From Bacteroidia bacterium (GTDB lineage: Bacteria > Bacteroidota > Bacteroidia > Chitinophagales > UBA2359), in NCBI GenBank assembly GCA_030427245.1, contig JAUHXA010000075.1:1-33270 (forward strand): a stretch of DNA of 33,270 nt, written 5' to 3'. A model generated the notes under the pieces. That model had not been told where the DNA came from. It saw nothing but the letters and a program-made list of their open reading frames with translations, and made no database searches. The position numbers and the translations under genes were made by a program. Shown here piece after piece: positions 16,246-23,986 of this stretch (position 1 is its first letter; each line of letters opens with the position of its first letter).

Positions 16246-16384
16246 TGGATGCTTTTTGATTCAGTTGTTTCTTGGTTGATGCTATGGATGTTGTTGATAC
16301 TATTGGTTCTTGGTTGATGTTCTTTTTTCCTGTCATTCCGTAGGAATCTTGTGAGTAATTACTACAAAATGAATTTATTATCAA
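16246..16384 (-). repeat. arg intergenic repeat E1 with ATTCC/GGAAT hairpin
   Basis: It contains several TTGATRCTATGGAT-type units and TGTCATTCCGTAGGAATCTT with a 5-bp hairpin at 16335-16347, then a GTAATTAC...ACAAAAT tail. It lies directly upstream of argF'. The same pattern recurs upstream of argD and argC. Confidence 0.7.
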
Positions 16385-16429
16385 TTATTTTTGATTATAT
16401 CGAATTTCATTTTCTACTTCGGTTAAATT

Positions 16430-16453
16430 CGCCGACACCTGCAAGGTTCGGCG
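16430..16453 (-). terminator. imperfect hairpin 3' of argD
   Basis: CGCCGA (16430-16435) and TCGGCG (16448-16453), extended by ACCT/AGGT with one bulge around a GCA loop, form a strong hairpin 20 bp after the argD stop. It is not followed by a T-tract on the minus strand, so mRNA stabilisation or partial attenuation is as likely as termination. Confidence 0.4.
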
Positions 16454-16473
16454 ACATTTGTCCACACAAGCGT

Positions 16474-17616
16474 TCAATTCACCAATGAAGCCTCCAAAAC
16501 TTTCGACAAAATCCCCACAAAAACATCTGCTTCTCGCTCTGTAATATTCAAAGGCGGCAATAAGCGCATCACATTCGGATTAGAAGCCGAACCTGTAAAC
16601 AATTTTTCCCCAAAAAGCAATCGTTTACGCAAATCACCAATCGGATAATCAAACTCCAAACCAATCATCAAACCTTTTCCCCTGACTTCTTTTATCGCTT
16701 CAATCTCCTTCAATTGTGCCATCAAATACGCACCAACTTTTGCCGAATTTTCTACCAAATTTTCTTGTTCCATCACCTCCAAAACCGCCAATCCAGCCGC
16801 ACATGCCAAGTGATTCCCACCAAAAGTTGTCCCCAACAAGCCATATTTAGCTTCAAATTTTGAAGAAATCAAAACCCCTCCAATCGGAAAACCATTGCCC
16901 ATGCCTTTTGCGATGGTAATTAAATCGGGCTGAATATCAGCGTATTGATAGGCAAAGAATTTCCCACTTCTGCCATAACCCGACTGAATTTCATCCAAAA
17001 TCAAAACCACATCGTACATTTTGCAAAGACGAGACAAGCTCTCCAAAAAATCAGGTTTGGGTATTTGAATTCCTCCTATTCCTTGAATACCTTCAATAAT
17101 GACTGCACACACATTTCCTTCCTTCAAACTTTTTTCAACCGTTTCCAAATTGCCCCATTCATGCAGTTCCGCTTCAAAAGTCTTGTTGATAGGAGCTTGG
17201 ATTTTGGGATTGTCGGTGATATTGACGGCTGCCGAAGTTCGCCCATGAAAACCCTTTTCAAAAGCAATGATTTTGGTTTTGCCTGTCTCGAAAGAAGCCA
17301 ATTTCAAGGCATTTTCGTTGGCTTCTGCGCCCGAATTGCAGAGAAACAAATCGTAGTCATTGCAGCCCGACAATTCACCCAATTTTTCTGCCAATTCTAC
17401 TTGCAGTGGATTCTGTACCGAATTGGAGTAAAATCCCAATTTGGCGACTTGCTCCGAAATTCTTTGGACATAGTGCGGATGACTGTGTCCTATCGAAATA
17501 ACGGCATGACCTCCATAAAAATCTAAGTATTGATTGCCCTGTTTGTCAAAGACATAGCAGCCTTCTCCTTTGATGGGTTCGATGTCAAATAATGGATATA
17601 CGTCGAAAAGATTCAT
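16474..17616 (-). CDS. argD: N-acylornithine aminotransferase (class III PLP enzyme)
   Basis: The 380-residue protein has class III aminotransferase features: FYGGHAVISIGHSHP (33-47), the cofactor loop LCNSGAEANENALKLA (92-107), FHGRTSAA (123-130), the LILDEIQSGYGRSG motif (205-218) with Asp208, and the Schiff-base lysine in TIAKGMGNGFPIGG (Lys237), followed by GTTFGGNHLACAAG. It converts N-acylglutamate semialdehyde to N-acylornithine using glutamate. It lies between argC and argF' in the expected order. Other class III enzymes such as ornithine aminotransferase share the motifs, but the neighbours and length fit ArgD. The start at 17616 begins two helical turns before the conserved YPLFDIEPIKGEG. 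Confidence 0.95.
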   Translation of the reverse strand: MNLFDVYPLFDIEPIKGEGCYVFDKQGNQYLDFYGGHAVISIGHSHPHYVQRISEQVAKLGFYSNSVQNPLQVELAEKLGELSGCNDYDLFLCNSGAEANENALKLASFETGKTKIIAFEKGFHGRTSAAVNITDNPKIQAPINKTFEAELHEWGNLETVEKSLKEGNVCAVIIEGIQGIGGIQIPKPDFLESLSRLCKMYDVVLILDEIQSGYGRSGKFFAYQYADIQPDLITIAKGMGNGFPIGGVLISSKFEAKYGLLGTTFGGNHLACAAGLAVLEVMEQENLVENSAKVGAYLMAQLKEIEAIKEVRGKGLMIGLEFDYPIGDLRKRLLFGEKLFTGSASNPNVMRLLPPLNITEREADVFVGILSKVLEASLVN

Positions 17617-17705
17617 TTCTATTGATGCTTTTGTTTCTTAGTTGATACTATGGATTCTTGGTTGATGCTTTCTCACTATTCTGTCATTCCGTAGGAATCG
17701 TGTTT
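17617..17705 (-). repeat. arg intergenic repeat E2
   Basis: It contains TTGATACTATGGATTCTTGG, then TGTCATTCCGTAGGAATC with the hairpin at 17686-17698. It is adjacent to the argD start and matches E1 (16246-16384) and E3 (18788-18890). Confidence 0.7.
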
Positions 17706-17806
17706 GTTTTTTCTATTAAATTTTGCCCAAATAAACGGGTTTAAAAAAATATCAATACCATGACAACAAGATAAAGTGTGATTCCTCCGAATCCCCAAAT
17801 TCCTGT

Positions 17807-18787
17807 TCAGAATCCCACTCCCTTCAATCCCAATCCCGTCCTTTCCTCCAATCCAAACAGCAAATTCATATTTTGAACCGCCTGTCCAGATGCGCCCTTC
17901 AATAAATTGTCAATCATGCTGATAACCAGCAATATATTGTCGTGTTTCTCCAAATACAAGATGCACTTATTCGTATTGACCACCTGTTTTAAGTGTGGAT
18001 TGTTTTCACTCACCCATACAAAAGGATGGTCTGCATAATACTCTTCAAAAAGTGTTTTCGCTTCCTCCAATGTTCCTTCAAGTTCAGTATAAACCGTCGC
18101 CATAATTCCCCTCGAAAAATTGCCTCGAACAGGAATGAAATAGAGTTCTTGGTCAAAATCCGATTGAAGTTGCTGCAAACTTTGTTTGATTTCTGCAATG
18201 TGTTGGTGTTGAAAGGCTTTGTAAACCGACACATTGTTGTTTCTCCAGCTAAAATGCCCCGTTGCAGTGGGTTGTTGACCTGCGCCTGTCGAACCTGTAA
18301 TCGCTTGAATGTGAACGCTGTTTTTCAATAACTGCTCTTTGGCTAAGGGCAACAATGCCAATTGAATAGCGGTTGCAAAACAACCAGGATTGGCAACTTT
18401 TGACTGTTGCAGGATTTGCTCTTTTTGCAGCTCGGGCAATCCATAGATGAAATCATTGCCTGCTCTTTTGTGGCGAAAATCGCTGCTGAGGTCAATGATT
18501 TTTAAGTTTTTCTGCTCTTCAATTGCAGTTTGATGTAGCTCCAAAAACTCTTTGGATTTTCCATGTCCTGAACACAAAAATAATGCATCAATATTGAAGT
18601 CCACAGTGTTTGAAAAATGCAAATCGGTTTCTCCCAATAGGTCTTGGTGAACAGAATACACTGCTTCGTTTGCATGGCTATTGCTATGAATCCAAGTGAT
18701 TTGTGTGTTTGGATGGTGCAACAACAAGCGCAGCAATTCTCCTGCTGTGTAACCTGCTCCGCCGACTATGCCTATTTTTATACTCAT
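17807..18787 (-). CDS. argC: N-acyl-gamma-glutamyl-phosphate reductase
   Basis: The 326-residue protein starts with the Rossmann NADP-binding motif IGIVGGAGYTAGELLRLL (5-22). The catalytic cysteine is in VANPGCFATAIQLALLPL (Cys136). The general-base histidine region FQHQHIAEIKQ and the PVRGNFSRGIMATVY segment follow. It reduces N-acylglutamyl phosphate to the semialdehyde with NADPH. It sits between argG and argD on the same strand. The C-terminus GLLGLEERTGLG-type helix (here LLFGLEERTGLGLKGVGF) is typical of ArgC. The assignment is firm; whether its in vivo substrate is acetylated or succinylated depends on the pathway question raised by ArgF'. Confidence 0.96.
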   Translation of the reverse strand: MSIKIGIVGGAGYTAGELLRLLLHHPNTQITWIHSNSHANEAVYSVHQDLLGETDLHFSNTVDFNIDALFLCSGHGKSKEFLELHQTAIEEQKNLKIIDLSSDFRHKRAGNDFIYGLPELQKEQILQQSKVANPGCFATAIQLALLPLAKEQLLKNSVHIQAITGSTGAGQQPTATGHFSWRNNNVSVYKAFQHQHIAEIKQSLQQLQSDFDQELYFIPVRGNFSRGIMATVYTELEGTLEEAKTLFEEYYADHPFVWVSENNPHLKQVVNTNKCILYLEKHDNILLVISMIDNLLKGASGQAVQNMNLLFGLEERTGLGLKGVGF

Positions 18788-18890
18788 TGTTTCTTTATTG
18801 ATACTATGGATTTTTGGTGGATACCTTTTTGGATTGTCATTCCGCAGGAATCTTGTCGGTAATTATCACAAAATAGATTGATAATCAACC
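18788..18890 (-). repeat. arg intergenic repeat E3
   Basis: It contains TTGATACTATGGATTTTTGG, TGTCATTCCGCAGGAATCTT with the hairpin at 18839-18851, and a GTAATTATCACAAAAT tail resembling the E1 tail. It is adjacent to the argC start. Confidence 0.7.
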
Positions 18891-18963
18891 GTTTTAGAAT
18901 GTATCGGATTTCTGCCTTCAAAACTACAAGATGCTTACAGCATGGCAATATAAAACCTCTGTG

Positions 18964-20163
18964 TCACTGTGCCTCTGTGTTCAATTTGTTCACCGCCTGA
19001 TGAATCTTCAGTGGCGTACCCAATATTTTGATAAACCCTTTGGCATCATCTGCTGTCCACGCCTTGTTCATTTCACCATAGGACCCAAATTTGGCATTCA
19101 TCAAATCGTGAGGTGACTCAATTCCTTGCAGTTCAAAACGGTAAGGAAACAATTTGATGAAAACCTTACCCGAAACGGTTTCTTGCGAATTGTCCAAAAA
19201 GACTTCAATGTCTCTCATTACAGGCTCTAAATATTGCCCTTCGTGCAGCAACATTCCGTACCAGTTGCCCAATTGTTCTTTCCAATGTAATTGCCATTTT
19301 GAAAGTGTATGTTTTTCGAGAAGGTGGTGAGCCTTGAGGATGAGGGTAGAAGCAGCGGCTTCAAAACCAACCCGTCCTTTGATGCCAATGATGGTGTCTC
19401 CAACGTGAATATCTCGACCAATTGCATAGGCACTTCCTAATTTTTCGACCTCTTGAATGGCAGCTACGGAGTCCTCAAAATACGCTCCATTGACTCCTTT
19501 CAATTCACCTTTCACAAACTCCAATTCCAAGTCACTTGGTTCATTTTCTTGCAGTTGGCTTGGAAATGCTTCATTGGGCAGTCCCTCATTGGAGGTCAAA
19601 GTTTCCTTGCCGCCAACGCTTGTTCCCCACAATCCTTTATTGATGGAGTAAAGCGACTTTTCCCAATTTCCAGCTACGCCCAAATTTTGAAGGTATTCGA
19701 TTTCGGCTTGACGGGAGAGTTTTTGGTCACGGATAGGAGTGAGGATTTCGATTTCGGGAGCTAATATTTGAAAAGCCATATCGAAACGTACTTGGTCGTT
19801 GCCTGCGCCCGTGCTACCGTGTGCAATGTATTTTGCACCAATCAGTTGAGCGTATTTGATGGTTGCCATTGCCTGAAACATTCGCTCGGAACTCACTGAA
19901 AGCGGGTAAGTTCCATTTCGGAGAATGTTGCCGAAAATGAGGTATTTGATGCAGTTTCGATAATAGTTATCGGTTTCGTCCAAGCAGACGTGACTTTTGA
20001 CTCCCAAATTGTATGCTTTTGCTTCAATTTCTTCCAGTTCGGCTTCAGAAAAACCTCCTGTATTGACGATGGCAGAATGTACTTCTAAGCCTTTTTCTTG
20101 ACTCAAATATTTGACACAATAAGAAGTGTCCAATCCTCCACTGAATGCTAATACGACTTTCAT
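18964..20163 (-). CDS. argG: argininosuccinate synthase
   Basis: The 399-residue protein opens with the PP-loop ATP pyrophosphatase motif VLAFSGGLDTSYC (4-16), followed by the IVNTGGFSEAE region and IAHGSTGAGNDQVRFD, both characteristic of ArgG, then TPIRD and WGTSVGGKETL. It joins citrulline and aspartate with ATP in the cytoplasm. It lies 57 bp downstream of the GNAT gene, and argC follows. argH is not in the window. The length matches the family. The start at 20163 begins directly with the first beta strand. No anomalies were seen. Confidence 0.96.
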   Translation of the reverse strand: MKVVLAFSGGLDTSYCVKYLSQEKGLEVHSAIVNTGGFSEAELEEIEAKAYNLGVKSHVCLDETDNYYRNCIKYLIFGNILRNGTYPLSVSSERMFQAMATIKYAQLIGAKYIAHGSTGAGNDQVRFDMAFQILAPEIEILTPIRDQKLSRQAEIEYLQNLGVAGNWEKSLYSINKGLWGTSVGGKETLTSNEGLPNEAFPSQLQENEPSDLELEFVKGELKGVNGAYFEDSVAAIQEVEKLGSAYAIGRDIHVGDTIIGIKGRVGFEAAASTLILKAHHLLEKHTLSKWQLHWKEQLGNWYGMLLHEGQYLEPVMRDIEVFLDNSQETVSGKVFIKLFPYRFELQGIESPHDLMNAKFGSYGEMNKAWTADDAKGFIKILGTPLKIHQAVNKLNTEAQ

Positions 20164-20220
20164 ATTATTGATTTTTTATCACAGATTTATTTGATTGCAC
20201 AGATAAAGCGCAGATGTAGA

Positions 20221-20850
20221 TTATGACACTAATAATGGTTCAATTTTTTTTTCTTTTGATTCGATGCGACTGTATTTCATTTCTTTATTTTTCTGAATTC
20301 CCAACTCTTGTTTCTGTTCTTTTTCTGGGTCAAATAACATGGCCGTACACAAACAATGCTTTCTGCCCATTCGCATCAAAATATCGTGATTGACACAGCC
20401 CTTACAGCCTTCCCAGAACTTATCTTCGGATGGTATCAAGTTGAAAGTGACGGGTTTGTAGCCCAGTTCCGAATTGATTTTGAGAACAGGCAAACTGGTG
20501 GTCAAACCAAACAGTTTGGCGCTCGGATATTTTTTACGTGCCAATTCAAAAGCTTTTTCTTTGATGGCTTTGGCTACTCCCATTCCTCTGTATTTGGGAT
20601 TGACTATAAGTGCAGAGTTGGAGCTAAATTCACCATCTTGCCATATTTCTGCATAACAAAAACCCACCAAATCTTCACCACAGAGTGCAATTACAGCCTT
20701 GCCCGCTTCAATTTTGCCAGTAATCATTTCGGGAGGTCGTTTGGCAATGCCTGTGCCTCTTTGAGCAGCAGATTCTGCAATCAGTTGGCAGATGGCATGT
20801 GCATATACCGCATGATGCTTTTCAGCTACCATTATTTCGATAGTTTGCAT
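20221..20850 (-). CDS. GNAT acyltransferase, likely first enzyme of the acylated arginine pathway
   Basis: The 209-residue protein has the GNAT acyl-CoA-binding motif A in LIVNPKYRGMGVAKAIKEKAF (81-101; R-x-x-G-x-G/A pattern). After the GNAT core there is a cysteine-rich segment with Cys149, Cys152, Cys166 and Cys168 and a charged tail, unusual for a plain GNAT. Genes of this kind head the arginine cluster in Bacteroidota and are thought to make N-acylglutamate in place of ArgA. The arrangement here (first gene, 57 bp before argG) supports that role. The acyl donor may be succinyl-CoA if ArgF' is a SOTCase. The family is clear; the reaction is inferred from context. Confidence 0.82.
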   Translation of the reverse strand: MQTIEIMVAEKHHAVYAHAICQLIAESAAQRGTGIAKRPPEMITGKIEAGKAVIALCGEDLVGFCYAEIWQDGEFSSNSALIVNPKYRGMGVAKAIKEKAFELARKKYPSAKLFGLTTSLPVLKINSELGYKPVTFNLIPSEDKFWEGCKGCVNHDILMRMGRKHCLCTAMLFDPEKEQKQELGIQKNKEMKYSRIESKEKKIEPLLVS

Positions 20851-20870
20851 TGGCTTACATTTATCAAAAC

Positions 20871-20878
20871 CAAAAATA
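20871..20878 (-). promoter_or_regulatory. candidate -7 element for the arginine transcription unit
   Basis: On the minus strand this reads TATTTTTG, matching the Bacteroidota TAnnTTTG -7 element, about 20 bp upstream of the GNAT start. No convincing TTTG -33 element is found at the right spacing, so the call is weak. Confidence 0.3.
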
Positions 20879-21109
20879 CATAAGTCTATTATTGCCGACT
20901 CATAGAAGATTTCGGTTTCTATTGTTGTTAATAAGGTTTGTAGCTAGGTAGAGTTATTGCCATTTTATGTGCTAACTCATTGAAAGCTAATAAAAAATTG
21001 TTTGTTTGTTTTGTAGGAATAATATCAGCGAAGCCGCCGACAACAGCGTTGCCGCCTACAGATAGAAGTGTGTAAATGAGAATTGGGTATGGGAAGATAA
21101 AGCTCTGTT

Positions 21110-21121
21110 AAACAATTGTTT
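21110..21121. promoter_or_regulatory. 12-bp perfect palindrome
   Basis: AAACAATTGTTT is a perfect palindrome in the divergent control region. Its role is unknown; a dimeric regulator site is possible. Confidence 0.3.
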
Positions 21122-21236
21122 GTTGATAACATGGCAAAAAAAATTGAAAATAAGTTAAAAGAATAGAAAATCAGAAAGATGTCAATGTCACCTCTTTGTT
21201 ATGAGAAAGGAATATCATTACCGCCGCCGACGGAAT

Positions 21237-21258
21237 TTATGAAAAATAGTATTCATAA
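21237..21258. promoter_or_regulatory. candidate operator, inverted repeat TTATGAA-N8-TTCATAA
   Basis: Perfect 7-bp arms TTATGAA (21237-21243) and TTCATAA (21252-21258) are separated by 8 bp. The TGAA/TTCA core resembles ArgR-type ARG boxes, but the spacer is two bases longer than in the E. coli consensus. It lies about 390 bp upstream of the arginine gene set. Confidence 0.4.
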
Positions 21259-21633
21259 GGTAAATTCTTTTGTGTTTATGTACCTCTAAATTAATGCAAA
21301 TCTAAACCAAATTTAGTTATTCACCAAAATTATCTTTCTTTTTTGAGAAAAAAATAAGAAAAGAGGGTTTCTTTTGCAGAAATGAAAATAAAAGCTCGAT
21401 TAATTTAAATAATTCAATATTTGACTTACTTTTGCCTCTTATCCCATAACTTTTCAAAAGTATTTTGGTCCAAATTTCAATGCCGGTCCTTTTTTCCGAT
21501 GCTATTCGCCCGATGTGTTCTGCAAATTGAAGGCAATCCCTCCAGACTAATTAATGTCCACTTTGAAACATCACATATACTTGTTTTCCATCAAATCTCG
21601 TGGGTAATTTATCTTACTTGGATACAAAACTCC

Positions 21634-21641
21634 TATATTTG
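21634..21641 (+). promoter_or_regulatory. candidate -7 element upstream of the dipeptidase gene
   Basis: TATATTTG fits TAnnTTTG and lies about 100 bp before the dipeptidase start. No good -33 element is seen at the expected distance, so this is tentative. Confidence 0.25.
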
Positions 21642-21743
21642 TGTTTTTACCAACTTCCATTCGTGGAACAAATTTTGCACCGCCTCAAAGTGCCTACAAA
21701 TAAACAGGTTTTTCCAAATTAAAAAGAAATCCAACAGAAACAA

Positions 21744-23129
21744 ATGCAAACAACAATAGAAATGAACACTTCCAAATTTATAGAAGCCAATCAACAGCGA
21801 TTTTTAGACGAACTATTTGATTTATTGCGTATCCCATCAATCAGTACTGACAGTAATTACAAAGAAGCCGTTCACAAAGCAGGTGAATTTATAGCCGAAA
21901 AATTGAAGGAAGCAGGCGCAGACAACGTGGAAATTTTTGAAACCAAAGGCAATCCAATAGCTTATGGCGAAAAAATCATAGACAAATCTCTGCCCACTAT
22001 TTTGGTTTATGGACACTATGATGTTCAGCCACCCGATCCGCTGGATTTGTGGACGACTCCACCTTTTGAGCCAACGATTCGAGACGAGAAAATTTATGCA
22101 CGAGGGGCTTGTGACGACAAAGGACAGATGTTTTCACACTTGAAAGCATTTGAGGCAATGATGCAAACCAATACACTTCCTTGCAATGTCAAATTCCTCA
22201 TTGAAGGCGAAGAAGAAATCGGTTCTCCCAACTTGTTACCTTTTGTCCGTGAAAATATTGAGAAATTGAAGGCAGATGTAGTTTTGATATCCGATACTTC
22301 AATGGTCGCAAACGATTGTCCTTCGATTACAGTCGGAACAAGAGGTATTGCAGCAGCCGAAATCGAATTGACAGGGCCTAATCGAGATTTACATTCAGGC
22401 ACTTATGGCGGTGCAGTAGGAAACCCTCTCAATGTTTTGAGTAAAATGATGGCTTCACTTCACGATGAAAACAAACATATTACCATCCCTGGATTTTACG
22501 ACAATGTAGAAGAACTTAGCCAAGCAGAAAGAGCAGAAATGGCAAAACGTCCTTTCAGTTTGAAGGCATACGAAAACTATTTGGAAATTGGTTCGGTGCA
22601 AGGGGAAGAAGGATTCAGTACCATCGAACGGGCTTCAATTCGCCCTACTCTGGATTTGAATGGTATGTGGGGAGGTTATTTGGGAGAAGGCACCAAAACC
22701 GTTTTGCCGTCTAAAGCCTACGCTAAAATTACGATGCGCCTCGTTCCCAATCAAAAGCCTGAGCGCATCATGGAGCTTTTCAAAAAGCACATTGAGAACA
22801 TTGCCCCCGATTCGGTCAAAGTAAAAGTCACCTTGGGACATGGCGCACCTCCAGCCGTTACCCCGACCGATTCGATTGCTTATCAAGCAGCTGCAAAAGC
22901 AATGGAAGCCACTTTTGGGAAAAAACCGATTCCAACACGTATGGGAGGAAGTATTCCAATTGTTGCGCTGTTTGAATATGAAATGGGCATCAAAACCGTC
23001 TTGATGGGCTTTGGCTTGAACGAAGATGCCATACATTCACCCAATGAATCTTATGGCCTGTTCAACTACTTCAAAGGAATAGAAACGATTCCGTACTACT
23101 ACCAATATTTTACGGAGTTGTCTAAATAA
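21744..23129 (+). CDS. M20 family dipeptidase
   Basis: The 461-residue metallopeptidase belongs to the M20 dipeptidase/carnosinase-like group. Metal and catalytic residues are visible: YGHYDVQPPDP (His91, Asp93), GACDDKGQ (Asp124), EGEEEIG (catalytic Glu157, metal Glu158) and a late EDAIHSPNESYG containing the final histidine ligand. The large dimerisation insert lies between about 215 and 350. It would cleave dipeptides to amino acids in the cytoplasm; no signal peptide is seen. A second start seven residues in (MNTSKFIEANQQRF) fits the domain equally well. It stands alone after a long control region, and an imperfect hairpin follows its stop. Specificity is unknown. Confidence 0.92.
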   Translation: MQTTIEMNTSKFIEANQQRFLDELFDLLRIPSISTDSNYKEAVHKAGEFIAEKLKEAGADNVEIFETKGNPIAYGEKIIDKSLPTILVYGHYDVQPPDPLDLWTTPPFEPTIRDEKIYARGACDDKGQMFSHLKAFEAMMQTNTLPCNVKFLIEGEEEIGSPNLLPFVRENIEKLKADVVLISDTSMVANDCPSITVGTRGIAAAEIELTGPNRDLHSGTYGGAVGNPLNVLSKMMASLHDENKHITIPGFYDNVEELSQAERAEMAKRPFSLKAYENYLEIGSVQGEEGFSTIERASIRPTLDLNGMWGGYLGEGTKTVLPSKAYAKITMRLVPNQKPERIMELFKKHIENIAPDSVKVKVTLGHGAPPAVTPTDSIAYQAAAKAMEATFGKKPIPTRMGGSIPIVALFEYEMGIKTVLMGFGLNEDAIHSPNESYGLFNYFKGIETIPYYYQYFTELSK

Positions 23130-23142
23130 TTGGATTTTGGAT

Positions 23143-23200
23143 GTGAGAGGAGGGAAGTGGGATGTAATATTACAATATGAAATCTCACTTTTTCCCTCAC
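23143..23200. terminator. imperfect hairpin between convergent genes
   Basis: GTGAGAGGAGGGAAGTGGGAT (from 23143) pairs imperfectly with ATCTCACTTTTTCCCTCAC (to 23200). It fills the gap between the convergent dipeptidase and DHFR-like genes and could terminate both. Confidence 0.4.
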
Positions 23201-23204
23201 TGCC

Positions 23205-23738
23205 TCAATATAGAATGTTGTAGGTCAAAATTTGTAATCCTTCTTCAAAAGATTCTCTTTCCTGCAACTCCAATTGATAATGTTTGGATATATTTCCGAA
23301 AAGTCCGATTCCACCTCCCAAAATCAAAGGATTGAGTTTGACCTTCAATACATCAATTAATTCGTTCTCGAGCAACCAACCTGCAAATTGTCCACCTCCA
23401 CAAAGGTAAATAGGTGTTCCATCCTCTTGCTTCAAGGCTTCTATTACCGACAAATCGGGTTTGCAGACTTTCACTTTATCATTTGGAGTGTTAAAAACCA
23501 AAGTATTGGAGAATATGTAGTGCTTCATGTGAGGGTAAGCAGGTTCTCCAGCTTTCAGCCCATATTGATAACCAAACTCATAAGTTTTTCTGCCCATAAT
23601 GACGGTATCAAAATCCTGTAAATCATTCAAGTACTTTTCTACTCCCTTTCCGCTTTGAACAAAACCACTGATGTCGCCGTTTTTTCCTTCAATAAAGCCA
23701 TCAATAGAAATGGCTACATAGTAAATTATTTTTCGCAT
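23205..23738 (-). CDS. dihydrofolate reductase/RibD-C family protein
   Basis: The 177-residue protein has the start YYVAISIDGFIEGKNGDISGF (6-26), VIMGRKTYEFGYQYG (46-60) and the nucleotide-binding IYLCGGGQFAGWLL (110-123), then VKLNPLILGGGIGLF. This is the YyaP/YwjB-type NADPH-binding fold, related to the RibD reductase domain and to DHFR, but it lacks an obvious folate-site signature. The specific reduction is unknown. It is a single gene, convergent with the dipeptidase gene and divergent from the ATP-grasp unit. The family is confident. Confidence 0.88.
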   Translation of the reverse strand: MRKIIYYVAISIDGFIEGKNGDISGFVQSGKGVEKYLNDLQDFDTVIMGRKTYEFGYQYGLKAGEPAYPHMKHYIFSNTLVFNTPNDKVKVCKPDLSVIEALKQEDGTPIYLCGGGQFAGWLLENELIDVLKVKLNPLILGGGIGLFGNISKHYQLELQERESFEEGLQILTYNILY

Positions 23739-23831
23739 TTGTTTGAACGTTAATTTCTAAATTAAACTCTTATCTAAGCAGATAAGTTCCAAAAAGAAAG
23801 GAAAACCTTCACTTCAAACAAGCTGAATATT

Positions 23832-23839
23832 TACTTTTG
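23832..23839 (+). promoter_or_regulatory. candidate -7 element for the ATP-grasp unit
   Basis: TACTTTTG fits TAnnTTTG, about 148 bp before the start of the first gene of the unit. No clear -33 element is seen. Confidence 0.25.
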
Positions 23840-23986
23840 ACGCTCAAATTATAATTGATTTCTAATCGTCATTTATTTTAATGTTAATTTTCATTTTTTT
23901 GAAAAAAATAGTGACTAATTCAGTTATTAAAGTCTATTATTGCGGCTTAAAAAATAGCACAAAACCCCAAATTAATAACAAGATTT

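Larger units (their letters stand above)
20851..21743. other. 893-bp divergent intergenic region without a gene
   Basis: Neither strand offers a credible coding frame; a plus-strand open frame at 21421-21759 has no recognisable domain and biased composition. The region holds a 12-bp perfect palindrome (AAACAATTGTTT, 21110-21121), a 22-bp inverted repeat (21237-21258), GC-rich GCCGCCGAC-like islands near 21021-21052 and 21221-21233, and two TAnnTTTG-type elements (21427-21434 and 21634-21641). It is probably the control region for the arginine genes and the dipeptidase gene. Confidence 0.5.

Noticed and set aside
21421-21759. Plus-strand 112-residue open frame before the dipeptidase gene
   Set aside because: It has no recognisable domain, is rich in Phe, Ser and Cys as expected of translated AT-rich intergenic DNA, and overlaps the start of the real gene.
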